Both the position numbers and the translations under genes were made by a program. 64,000 bases of DNA, taken from positions 868,001-932,000 of the forward strand of contig NZ_CP082922.1 of the NCBI RefSeq assembly GCF_019931675.1. Reading direction: 5' to 3'. Shown here piece by piece: positions 57,491 to 64,000 of the stretch. Source of the stretch: Nocardioides rotundus. Its GTDB lineage: Bacteria; Actinomycetota; Actinomycetes; Propionibacteriales; Nocardioidaceae. The first letter of the stretch is position 1, and each line of letters starts with the position of its first letter. The notes under the pieces were generated by a model that was not told where the DNA came from, did no database searches, and saw only the letters and a list, made by a program, of their open reading frames with translations.

Positions 57491-58354
57491 TCAGCGGACC
57501 TGCGACACCTCGAAGGCCATGCTCGGCTCGGCGATCGCCTGCTGGGCGTCGATCAGTCGCAGCTCGCGCTCGCCGGACTCCAGTGTGGTCCGGAGGACGT
57601 CGAAGACCGACGAGGTGGTGCGGGCGAGCGCCTCGGCCGGTGACCCGGTCTCGTGCAGGTGCGCGGTGAACAGCGCGGCGGTGATGTCGCCGGAGCCGTT
57701 GGCCTTCAGCGGCAGCCGCGGCGTCTGCACCAGCCAGGCGCCGTCACCGGTCACCGCGAGCATCTCGATCGTGTCCTCGGGGGCGTCGGCGCGATCGACC
57801 GAGGTCACCAGGATGGTGCTCGGGCCCAGCTCGCGGGCGGCGTCGGCGCCGGCCAGGATCTGCTCCAGCGACGACGGCGCGCTCAGGTTGTCGTGGCCGG
57901 TCATGAAGCCCAGCTCGAACTGGTTGGGCGTGAGGATGTCGGCCACCGGGACGACCTTCTCGCGGATGATCGGCGGGATCTCGGGGTTGACGAAGCAGCC
58001 GGACGTGGCGTTGCCCATCACCGGGTCGCAGGTGTACGTCGCCGCCGGGTTGGCCGCCTTGACCCGCCGTACGGCGTCCACGACCACGTCCGCCACCGCG
58101 GGCGAGCCCTGGTATCCCGAGAGCACCGCGTCCACCTGGCCGAGCACGCCGCGCTCCTCGATCCCGGTGATCACCGCGCGCACGTCCTCGGGGTCGATGA
58201 GCGGACCGCGCCACGCGCCGTACCCCGTGTGGTTGGAGAAGTTCACCGTCAGCACGGGCCACACCTCGTGGCCGAGGCGCTGCAGCGGGAAGACGGCCGC
58301 GGAGTTGCCGACGTGCCCGTAGGCGACGTGCGACTGGATCGAGAGGATGCGCAT
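57491..58354 (-). CDS. pdxY: Pyridoxal kinase
   Basis: A 287-residue ribokinase-fold enzyme that phosphorylates pyridoxal to PLP in vitamin B6 salvage. It begins MRILSIQSHVAYGHVGNSAA, with the PdxK/PdxY substrate-binding Ser and His. TYTCDPVMGN is the next conserved segment, followed by DILTPNQFELGFMTG. The anion-hole end motif is LKANGSGDITAALFTAHLHE, where the usual GTGD is GSGD. It starts at ATG 58354 after GGAGGA; the stop is 21 bp upstream of the CsoR-like site. It is read together with the dioxygenase gene or on its own. Confidence 0.93.
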   Translation of the reverse strand: MRILSIQSHVAYGHVGNSAAVFPLQRLGHEVWPVLTVNFSNHTGYGAWRGPLIDPEDVRAVITGIEERGVLGQVDAVLSGYQGSPAVADVVVDAVRRVKAANPAATYTCDPVMGNATSGCFVNPEIPPIIREKVVPVADILTPNQFELGFMTGHDNLSAPSSLEQILAGADAARELGPSTILVTSVDRADAPEDTIEMLAVTGDGAWLVQTPRLPLKANGSGDITAALFTAHLHETGSPAEALARTTSSVFDVLRTTLESGERELRLIDAQQAIAEPSMAFEVSQVR

Positions 58355-58396
58355 GGGCCCATCCTCCACCCGCGCCGACGGGTGCGGGAACCCAGG

Positions 58397-59161
58397 TCAG
58401 GCGACCTGCAGGGAGCGCTTGGAGAGGCCCAGCCAGAACCCGTCGAAGAGCTGCTCGCCCGGCGTACCGGGGTCGGTCGCCGCGCCCAGGGTGATGAACA
58501 GCGGGGTGAAGTGCTCCACCGTCGGGTGGGCGTAGGGCATGCCGGGGGCGCGGGAGGCGTACGCCGCCAGCTCGTCGACGTCGCCGCGGGCGAGCGCCTC
58601 GCCGGCCCACGCGTCGAAGTCGCTGGACCAGCCCGGCGCCTCGGCCTCGATCCGCCAGTCGGTGAGGAACGGCAGGCCGTGGGTGAGGAAGCCCGAGCCG
58701 ACGACCAGCACGCCCTCGTCGCGCAGCGATCGGAGCCGGGCGCCCAGGCCGAGGAGGGTCTCCGGGTCGTGGGTCGGCAGGGACATCTGCACGACCGGGA
58801 TGTCGGCGTCGGGGTACATGATCTTCAGTGGGACCCACGCGCCGTGGTCGAGCCCGCGGGAGGTGTGCTGGTGCACCTCGCCCGGCAGCAGCGCCTGCAG
58901 CCGGGCGGCCAGGTCGCTGGCGTGCGGGGCGTCGTAGGTCTCCTGGTAGTACTTCGGGTCGAAGCCGCCGAAGTCGTAGACCAGCGGAACGTCCGGCGCG
59001 GAGAGGGAGATCGGCGCGGACTCCCAGTGTGCGCTCACGATCAGGATCGCCGTGGGACGGGGCAGGGCGGCCGACAACTTGCCCAGCTGGCCGGACCACA
59101 GGGCGTCGTCCAGCAGCGGCGGGGCCCCGTGGCCCAGGTACAGCGCCGGCATCCTCTCCAT
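58397..59161 (-). CDS. Class III extradiol dioxygenase, DODA/YgiD-type
   Basis: A 254-residue member of the LigB-like class III ring-cleaving dioxygenases, 4,5-DOPA-dioxygenase (YgiD) branch. Iron or zinc ligands are in LYLGHGAPPLL (His), IVSAHWES (His) and PYAHPTVEHFTPL (His). The catalytic His pattern LDHGAWVPLKIMYPDADIPV is also present. It may open catechol-type rings; the natural substrate is unknown. ATG 59161 or ATG 59152 could start it. An AT-rich operator-like repeat lies directly upstream. Confidence 0.9.
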   Translation of the reverse strand: MERMPALYLGHGAPPLLDDALWSGQLGKLSAALPRPTAILIVSAHWESAPISLSAPDVPLVYDFGGFDPKYYQETYDAPHASDLAARLQALLPGEVHQHTSRGLDHGAWVPLKIMYPDADIPVVQMSLPTHDPETLLGLGARLRSLRDEGVLVVGSGFLTHGLPFLTDWRIEAEAPGWSSDFDAWAGEALARGDVDELAAYASRAPGMPYAHPTVEHFTPLFITLGAATDPGTPGEQLFDGFWLGLSKRSLQVA

Positions 59162-59168
59162 GCGCTTA

Positions 59169-59186
59169 TAGTTTCATGTTCAACTA
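59169..59186. promoter_or_regulatory. TAGTT-N8-AACTA inverted repeat before the dioxygenase gene
   Basis: A perfect 5-8-5 inverted repeat in an unusually AT-rich stretch (about 59166-59192) between ung and the dioxygenase gene. The spacing recalls MarR/HxlR-type operators. No such regulator gene is next to it, and the short gap to the ATG (7 nt) means a bound protein would block initiation. Confidence 0.5.
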
Positions 59187-59206
59187 GTTTTGTCGAGGGT
59201 GCTCGG

Positions 59207-59902
59207 TCAGGGGAGGGTCCAGTCGACCGGCGTGCCGCCCTGCTCCTCCAGCAGCCGGTTGACCCGGGTGAAGGGGCGCGAGCCGAAGAAGCCGCGCGAG
59301 GCCGAGAGCGGCGAGGGGTGCGGCGACTCCACCCACGGGATCGGGCCGAGCAGCGGCTTGAGCGACTGCGCGTCGCGGCCCCACAGGATCGCCACGCACG
59401 GGCCGCCGCGCCGGGCCAGTGCCGTGATGGCGCACTCGGTGACGCTCTCCCAGCCGCGGCCGCGGTGCGAGGCCGGCTCGCCGGGCCGCACGGTGAGGCT
59501 CCGGTTCAGCAGCATCACGCCCTGGTCCAGCCAGGGCGTCAGGTCGCCGTTGCTCGGCGGGGCGACCCCGGTGTCGTTGACCAGCTCGCGGTAGATGTTG
59601 ACCAGCGACCGGGGGAGCGGGCGGACGTCGGGCGCCACCGCGAAGCTCAGGCCGATCGGGTGCCCCGGCGTGGGATAGGGGTCCTGCCCGACGACCAGCA
59701 CGCGTACGTCGGCCAGCGGGCGCGAGAACGCACGCAGGATCTGGTTCCCCTCGGGGAGGTACTGCCTCCCGGCGGCGATCTCCTCCCGCAGGAAGCGGCC
59801 CATCGCGGCGATCCGGTCGTCCACCGGAGCCAGCGCCTCGGCCCAGTCGGGAGCGACCAGGCCCTGGTCCACGAGTCCGGAGAGCGCGCTCACGCCCGTC
59901 AC
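59207..59902 (-). CDS. ung: Uracil-DNA glycosylase, family 1
   Basis: A protein of about 231 residues (228 if GTG 59893 is used) that removes uracil from DNA in base-excision repair. The water-activating loop is [20 protein letters not shown], the uracil-recognition Asn is in [13 protein letters not shown] and the DNA-intercalation loop is [20 protein letters not shown] 59902 lies 5 nt after the stop of the upstream hydrolase gene and has no clear ribosome site, so translation may be coupled. Family and activity are clear; only the exact start is uncertain. Confidence 0.95.
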   Translation of the reverse strand: MTGVSALSGLVDQGLVAPDWAEALAPVDDRIAAMGRFLREEIAAGRQYLPEGNQILRAFSRPLADVRVLVVGQDPYPTPGHPIGLSFAVAPDVRPLPRSLVNIYRELVNDTGVAPPSNGDLTPWLDQGVMLLNRSLTVRPGEPASHRGRGWESVTECAITALARRGGPCVAILWGRDAQSLKPLLGPIPWVESPHPSPLSASRGFFGSRPFTRVNRLLEEQGGTPVDWTLP

Positions 59903-59907
59903 CCCGG

Positions 59908-61266
59908 TCAGCGGGCCAGGGCCCGCGAGCCGGAGGAGCCGTAGCGCCGCTGGGTGTTGGAGCCGATCGCCTCCCTGCTCGGACGGGCCGAGGAGCGCTT
60001 CGCGCCCTTCTTCGCGGGCGTCTTCCTCGCCGTGGCCTTCGTCGCCTTCGCGGGCGTCTTCTTCGCTGGAGCCTTCGCCGCCTTGGCGGGAGCCTTCTTC
60101 GCTGGAGCCTTCTTGGCGGTGGACTTCTTCGCCGCGGACTTCCTGGCAGGTGCCTTCTTCGCCGTCGACTTCCGGGCCGTCTTCTTCGCCGCGGCGCGCC
60201 CGGACCACTCGGTCAGCCACTCGTCCAGGGTCACCCAGGTGGTCTCCCGGGCGGCGCGGCCGGTGAGCATCCCCAGGTGCCCGCCCGGCACGATCTCGAA
60301 GCGCACCTCCTCGGCGCCGGTCAGCATCGGCAGCACCGTGCGCACCGAGGCGACCGGCGCGATCCCGTCGGTGGCGCCGGCGAAGACGAGCACGGGCACG
60401 GTGATCGCGGCGAGCTCGATCGTGCGATGGTCCAGCTCGACGGCACCGTGCCGGAGCTGGTTGCCCTTGACGAACCGGTGGTAGAGCTGCCCGAAGGTCC
60501 GACCGGGGTAGGCGATCATGTTCGCCGCGAACCGGTCCACCGCCTCGATCTGGGCGAGGAAGTCGGCGTCGTCCAGGTTGCGGGCCAGCGCCAGCGGCTT
60601 GGTCACCAGCTTCTGCACCGAGGTGAGCTGGAAGGCCCACTTGACCACCGGCTTCGGCGCGCCGCCCACCGCCTGGTAGACCCGGGTGATCGCCCCGCGC
60701 TCCAGGCCCGGCACGGTCAGCAGCGGGCGCAGGGGAGCCACCAGCGGCACCTGGGCCACGTCGAACGGCGCCCCCAGCGAGGTCACCGAGGCGATCGGCA
60801 GGTCCGGCGAGTCGGCCGCGGTGAGCAGCGCGAAGATGCCGCCCAGCGACCAGCCGACCAGGTGCACCGGGCGACCGCCCGCGTGCTCGGAGGCGGCGCG
60901 GACGGCGTTCGGCACGACCTCGTCGATCCAATGCTCGATCCCCAGGGCGCGGTCCTTGAACTGCACCTCGCCGTACTCCACCAGGTAGGTGGGCCGTCCC
61001 TGCTGCACCAGGTGCTCGACCAGCGAGCACGACCGGCGCAGGTCGTAGCAGAGGGCGGGGGCGGCCAGCGGGGTGATGAGCAGGACCGGGTCGCCGGTCT
61101 CCTCCACGCCCGGCGCGGGCCGGTAGTGGTAGACCTCGCGCAGGTTGCCCTCGTCGATCAGCGTGCGGGGCATCGCGCGCAGGTCGGCGACGCTGCCGTA
61201 GATCAGCTTGTGCGCCACGTTGCTGGCCGCCGCGACGACCTGATCGGGCTTGGGGATCAGATCCAT
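59908..61266 (-). CDS. PhaC/depolymerase-like alpha/beta hydrolase with histone-H1-like tail
   Basis: A 452-residue protein. Residues ~60-345 form an alpha/beta hydrolase similar to PHA synthases: [20 protein letters not shown], the nucleophile elbow [14 protein letters not shown] (Ser where PhaC has Cys), Asp in [13 protein letters not shown] and His in [12 protein letters not shown]. Residues ~355-430 are a Lys/Ala/Pro tail ([20 protein letters not shown]) like histone H1 or PhaM, which suggests DNA binding or granule-nucleoid contact. The Ser nucleophile favours hydrolase or lipase over polymerase. TATTTT (61273-61278) is 6 nt before ATG 61266, so it is probably leaderless. ung follows. 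Confidence 0.82.
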   Translation of the reverse strand: MDLIPKPDQVVAAASNVAHKLIYGSVADLRAMPRTLIDEGNLREVYHYRPAPGVEETGDPVLLITPLAAPALCYDLRRSCSLVEHLVQQGRPTYLVEYGEVQFKDRALGIEHWIDEVVPNAVRAASEHAGGRPVHLVGWSLGGIFALLTAADSPDLPIASVTSLGAPFDVAQVPLVAPLRPLLTVPGLERGAITRVYQAVGGAPKPVVKWAFQLTSVQKLVTKPLALARNLDDADFLAQIEAVDRFAANMIAYPGRTFGQLYHRFVKGNQLRHGAVELDHRTIELAAITVPVLVFAGATDGIAPVASVRTVLPMLTGAEEVRFEIVPGGHLGMLTGRAARETTWVTLDEWLTEWSGRAAAKKTARKSTAKKAPARKSAAKKSTAKKAPAKKAPAKAAKAPAKKTPAKATKATARKTPAKKGAKRSSARPSREAIGSNTQRRYGSSGSRALAR

Positions 61267-61366
61267 ACGCCGAAAATACCCGCCCGCCCGCCGGGACGTC
61301 GTACGAGCCTCGGCGCAAGCCCCCGGGGTGGTCGACAACGGCGCAGCGGAGGGATAGGACAGGGGG
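61267..61366. promoter_or_regulatory. Divergent intergenic region with a solo half of the dispersed palindrome
   Basis: The 100-bp gap holds the TATTTT box for the hydrolase and, before the glutamate-synthase-like gene, TAGGAC 6 nt upstream of its ATG. GCCGGGACGTCGTACGAG (61290-61307) matches the left end of palindrome copy 2 in 17 of 18 positions, but the right arm is missing. This suggests a decayed or partial copy in a promoter region. Confidence 0.55.
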
Positions 61367-62944
61367 ATGAAGTGGACCCGTGCCGCGGGCCTCGGTGCGG
61401 CCGCCCTGGGGGCGGTGGCCGTTCGGGACCTCACCCAGAAGGAACATGCCCTCAAGCGCAACTACCCCGTCGTGGCGAACGCGCGCTACTGGCTCGAGCG
61501 GATCGGCCCCGAGCTGCGGCAGTACATCGTCACCAGCAACGACGAGGAGCGCCCGTTCAGCAGGGATCAGCGGGCCTGGGTCTACCAGTCGGCCAAGCGG
61601 CTGGACAACTACGTCGGCTTCGGCACCGACAACGACGTGGAGCACCTCGACGGCTATCCGATCATCAAGCACACCACCTTCATCGGCCGCGGCGCCGCGA
61701 CCGGCCGGCACGCCGGCGAGGGCGTCCCGATCCCGGCCGCCAAGGTGCTCGGCGGCCCCCGCGGACGCGCCAAGGCGTTCCGCCCCGCGTCGGTCATCAA
61801 CATCTCTGCGATGAGCTTCGGCTCGCTGTCCGCCCCGGCCGTGACCGCCCTCAACAAGGGGGCGCAGCTGGCGGGCTGCCTGCACAACACCGGCGAGGGC
61901 GGGATGTCGTCCTACCATCTCCAGGGCGGCGACCTGATCTACCAGATCGGTACGGCGTACTTCGGCTGTCGCGACGAGCAGGGCCGCTTCTCCCTGGACC
62001 GCCTGGTCGAGCGGATCGAGGGCTCGCCGGTGAAGGCGATCGAGATCAAGCTCTCCCAGGGCGCGAAGCCCGGACTGGGCGGCATGCTGCCCGGCGCCAA
62101 GGTGACCGGCGAGATCTCCGAGATCCGCGGCATCCCCGAGGGCGTCGACTGCGCCAGCCCGTCGCGGCACTCGGCCTTCCACGACACCGACTCGATGCTG
62201 GACGTGGTCGAGCAGATCGCCGACGCCACCGGCCTGCCGGTGGGGATCAAGTCGGCCGTCGGCAACCTGCAGTTCTGGGACCTGCTCGTGGAGCATATGG
62301 CCGACCGGCAGCGCGGCGTCGACTTCGTCACCATCGACGGCGGCGAGGGCGGCACCGGAGCCGCGCCGCAGGTCTTCTCCGACGCCGTCGCCTACCCCTT
62401 CCGGATCGGCTTCTCCCAGGTGCACCGCCGCTTCGTCGAGGCGGGCCTCGCCGACGACGTGGTGTTCATCGGCAGCGGCAAGCTCGGCATCCCCGAGAAC
62501 GCGGTCGTCGGCTTCGCGCTCGGCTGCGACCTGATCAACGTGGGACGCGAGGCGATGCTGTCCATCGGGTGCATCCAGGCACAGAAGTGCCACACCGACC
62601 ACTGCCCGACCGGGGTGGCGACGCAGAACAAGTGGTTCATGCGCGGCCTGGACCCCGAGGACAAGTCGGTGCGCTGCGCGAACTACATCGTCTCGCTGCG
62701 GCGCGACCTGCTGAAGCTGTCCGAGGCCGTCGGGGTCGACCACCCGGGCCTCATCACTCCGGACGACGTGGACATCGTGGTCGCCCAGAAGGGCATCCGC
62801 CCGCTCGCCGACGTCTACGGGTACGACGGCGCGGCCGCCTGTGGGGTTCTCGGTCCCGAGCTGGCCGAGGAGATCGCCGAGATCATGCGGCGCCAGGCCG
62901 ACGAGGCGGAGCAGAAGGCGCGGGAGGCGAGCCCTTCACACTGA
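61367..62944 (+). CDS. FMN-binding glutamate-synthase-family protein (GltB2-like)
   Basis: A 525-residue protein with an N-terminal membrane-like or targeting segment (residues ~5-20, [16 protein letters not shown]) and the FMN-binding (beta/alpha)8 barrel of glutamate synthase large subunits. Conserved parts are [59 protein letters not shown] and the 3Fe-4S cysteines C-x5-C-x4-C in [16 protein letters not shown]. It lacks the amidotransferase and beta-helix domains of GOGAT, so the reaction is unknown; relatives are archaeal-type glutamate synthase or methylamine-glutamate proteins. No NADPH subunit is next to it. Confidence 0.88.
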   Translation: MKWTRAAGLGAAALGAVAVRDLTQKEHALKRNYPVVANARYWLERIGPELRQYIVTSNDEERPFSRDQRAWVYQSAKRLDNYVGFGTDNDVEHLDGYPIIKHTTFIGRGAATGRHAGEGVPIPAAKVLGGPRGRAKAFRPASVINISAMSFGSLSAPAVTALNKGAQLAGCLHNTGEGGMSSYHLQGGDLIYQIGTAYFGCRDEQGRFSLDRLVERIEGSPVKAIEIKLSQGAKPGLGGMLPGAKVTGEISEIRGIPEGVDCASPSRHSAFHDTDSMLDVVEQIADATGLPVGIKSAVGNLQFWDLLVEHMADRQRGVDFVTIDGGEGGTGAAPQVFSDAVAYPFRIGFSQVHRRFVEAGLADDVVFIGSGKLGIPENAVVGFALGCDLINVGREAMLSIGCIQAQKCHTDHCPTGVATQNKWFMRGLDPEDKSVRCANYIVSLRRDLLKLSEAVGVDHPGLITPDDVDIVVAQKGIRPLADVYGYDGAAACGVLGPELAEEIAEIMRRQADEAEQKAREASPSH

Positions 62945-62957
62945 CCCGCGGAGCGGG

Positions 62958-64000
62958 TCACTCCGCAGTCTCGACCTCCAGGGCCTCCCCGTCGCCGAGC
63001 TCGGTGAGGTCCTCCAGGAACGTGGTCGCCCAGTGCTTCACGTCGTTCTCGGTCACGGTCTTGCGCATCGCGCGCATGCGTCGGCCGATCTCCTTCGGGT
63101 CCGCCGTGGCGGCCTCCAGCAGCGCGGCCTTCATCCCGTTGAGGTCGTAGGGGTTCACCAGCCACGCCTGCTTCAGCTCCGCGGCCGCGCCGGCGAACTC
63201 GCTGAGCACGAGCGCGCCGTCGCCCTCGAAGCGGCAGGCGACGTACTCCTTGGCGACCAGGTTCATCCCGTCGCGGTACGGCGTCACGACCATCACGTCG
63301 GCGGCGAGGTAGAGCGCGGCCATCTCCTCGCGCGGGTAGGAGGTGTGCATGTAGACGATCGCCGGCCGGCCGATCTGCCCCAGGTCGCCGTTGAGCCGGC
63401 CCACCAGCCGGTCGATGTCGTCGCGCAGGATGCGGTACTGCTCGACCCGCTCGCGGCTCGGGGTCGCGACCTGCACGAACATCGCGCGGCCGACCTCCAG
63501 GTCGCCCTCGGAGAGCAGCTCGCCGAACGCGCGCAGCCGGGCGTAGATGCCCTTGGTGTAGTCGAGCCGGTCGATGCCGAGGAAGATCGTCTCCGGATCG
63601 CCCAGCGCCTCGCGGATCTCCTTCGCCCGCGCCTGGACGCTCTCGGAGCGGGCCAGCTCCTCGAAGCCCTCCACGTCGATGGAGATGGGGTAGGCCTTGG
63701 CCCGCACGATCCGGCCGTCGGGGAGATAGACGCGGTCGCGGTGGGTCTTGTGGCCGACCCGCTGGCGCACCAGGCGGACGAAGTTGGCGGCGCCGCCGGG
63801 CAGCTGGAAGCCGATCAGGTCGGCGCCGAGCATCCCCTCCAGCAGCTGCCGCCGCCAGGGGAGCTGCTGGAACAGCTCGGTGGGCGGGAACGGGATGTGC
63901 AGGTAGATCGCGATCCGCAGGTCCGGCCGCAGCTCGCGCAGCATCTGCGGCACCAGCAGCAGCTGGTAGTCCTGCACCCAGACGGTGGCGCCCTCCGTGG
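62958..64000 (-). CDS. otsA: Trehalose-6-phosphate synthase (partial, N-terminus off window)
   Basis: About 347 C-terminal residues of a GT20 glycosyltransferase joining (U/A/G)DP-glucose to glucose-6-phosphate. The frame is open to the window edge ([20 protein letters not shown]). Conserved segments are [60 protein letters not shown] (nucleotide-sugar phosphate grip, Arg and Lys) and the acidic [20 protein letters not shown]. The C-terminus ends soon after, so no fused phosphatase domain is present. otsB would be separate. It converges on the glutamate-synthase-like gene with 13 bp between. Confidence 0.95.
   Translation of the reverse strand, partial: TEGATVWVQDYQLLLVPQMLRELRPDLRIAIYLHIPFPPTELFQQLPWRRQLLEGMLGADLIGFQLPGGAANFVRLVRQRVGHKTHRDRVYLPDGRIVRAKAYPISIDVEGFEELARSESVQARAKEIREALGDPETIFLGIDRLDYTKGIYARLRAFGELLSEGDLEVGRAMFVQVATPSRERVEQYRILRDDIDRLVGRLNGDLGQIGRPAIVYMHTSYPREEMAALYLAADVMVVTPYRDGMNLVAKEYVACRFEGDGALVLSEFAGAAAELKQAWLVNPYDLNGMKAALLEAATADPKEIGRRMRAMRKTVTENDVKHWATTFLEDLTELGDGEALEVETAE

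Noticed and set aside
59207..62743. A 1178-codon minus-strand open frame
   Set aside because: It only contains ung at its 3' end; the rest is antisense of the glutamate-synthase-like gene and an alternative frame of the hydrolase.

Overview
The window is about 64 kb of very GC-rich DNA (roughly 70% G+C by eye) from a free-living actinomycete, most likely a Nocardioidaceae (Nocardioides-like) chromosome. The lineage call is inference. It rests on several observations: a sigE-rseA-htrA unit, a 1628-residue NAD-glutamate dehydrogenase, a WS/DGAT acyltransferase, BldC-like, DUF3117 and DivIVA-domain small proteins, split Ku/ligase/polymerase NHEJ genes, a translational-type T-box before ileS, and many starts that look leaderless (a TAnnnT-like box 6-8 nt before the ATG/GTG). 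A repeat that translates as VVELVETT is also typical of Nocardioides-like genomes as I remember them. Most of the window reads as ordinary core chromosome. No prophage, integrase, IS element or CRISPR array was seen.

Layout. 1-7.1 kb: 5' part of a siderophore-binding lipoprotein with an IdeR/DtxR iron box, a GNAT protein, fdxA-dapC, then on the minus strand dapD with a two-domain wall hydrolase and an orphan sensor kinase. 7.2-10.3 kb: a small membrane protein, DinB, VOC, AraC and EamA genes. 10.3-13.9 kb: T-box leader and ileS. 13.9-17.1 kb: a TetR-ABC exporter operon. 17.2-19.3 kb: dapE, a LOG-family hydrolase and a DivIVA-domain protein. 19.4-21.0 kb: enoyl-CoA hydratase and PaaX regulator. 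21.1-22.8 kb: DUF3117 and a frameshifted leucyl aminopeptidase. 22.9-26.1 kb: O-methyltransferase, then sigE-rseA-htrA behind an ECF-type promoter. 26.2-32.4 kb: BldC-like regulator, a SAF/CpaE-like pair, WS/DGAT, a small protein, pruA and DUF2505. 32.5-38.3 kb: NAD-GDH and an SDR. 38.5-42.9 kb: FadR regulator, TSUP and MatC-like transporters, and a fused carboxyltransferase. 43-46.5 kb: Ku, ATP-dependent ligase and LigD-type polymerase with a DedA gene between. 46.5-54.2 kb: stress protein, VanZ, oxidoreductase, an IclR-MHS transporter-sulfatase locus, a DUF4032 kinase-like protein and SoxR. 54.3-56.3 kb: tRNA-Thr and a broken DUF222/HNH endonuclease gene between oppositely oriented repeat arrays. 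56.3-64 kb: GNAT, DUF305 lipoprotein, pdxY, a DODA-type dioxygenase, ung, a PhaC-like hydrolase with a histone-like tail, an FMN glutamate-synthase-like protein, and part of otsA.

How the genes work together. dapC, dapD and dapE are three steps of the succinylase branch of meso-diaminopimelate/lysine synthesis, spread over three transcription units, with a wall-hydrolase gene 1 nt behind dapD. SigE, its zinc anti-sigma factor and HtrA form an envelope-stress circuit. pruA and NAD-GDH would together take proline carbon to 2-oxoglutarate. Ku, ligase and polymerase supply NHEJ. The MHS transporter and sulfatase look like an IclR-controlled sulfate-ester uptake and hydrolysis unit. FadR, MatC-like and carboxyltransferase genes suggest a carboxylate (possibly malonate) utilisation locus.

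The least explained parts are non-coding. A 44-bp dispersed palindrome sits between two convergent gene pairs, and one copy supplies the C-terminus of a gene. A dense set of inverted and tandem repeats lies between the SDR and TSUP genes. VVELVETT-type arrays flank the dead HNH gene next to tRNA-Thr.
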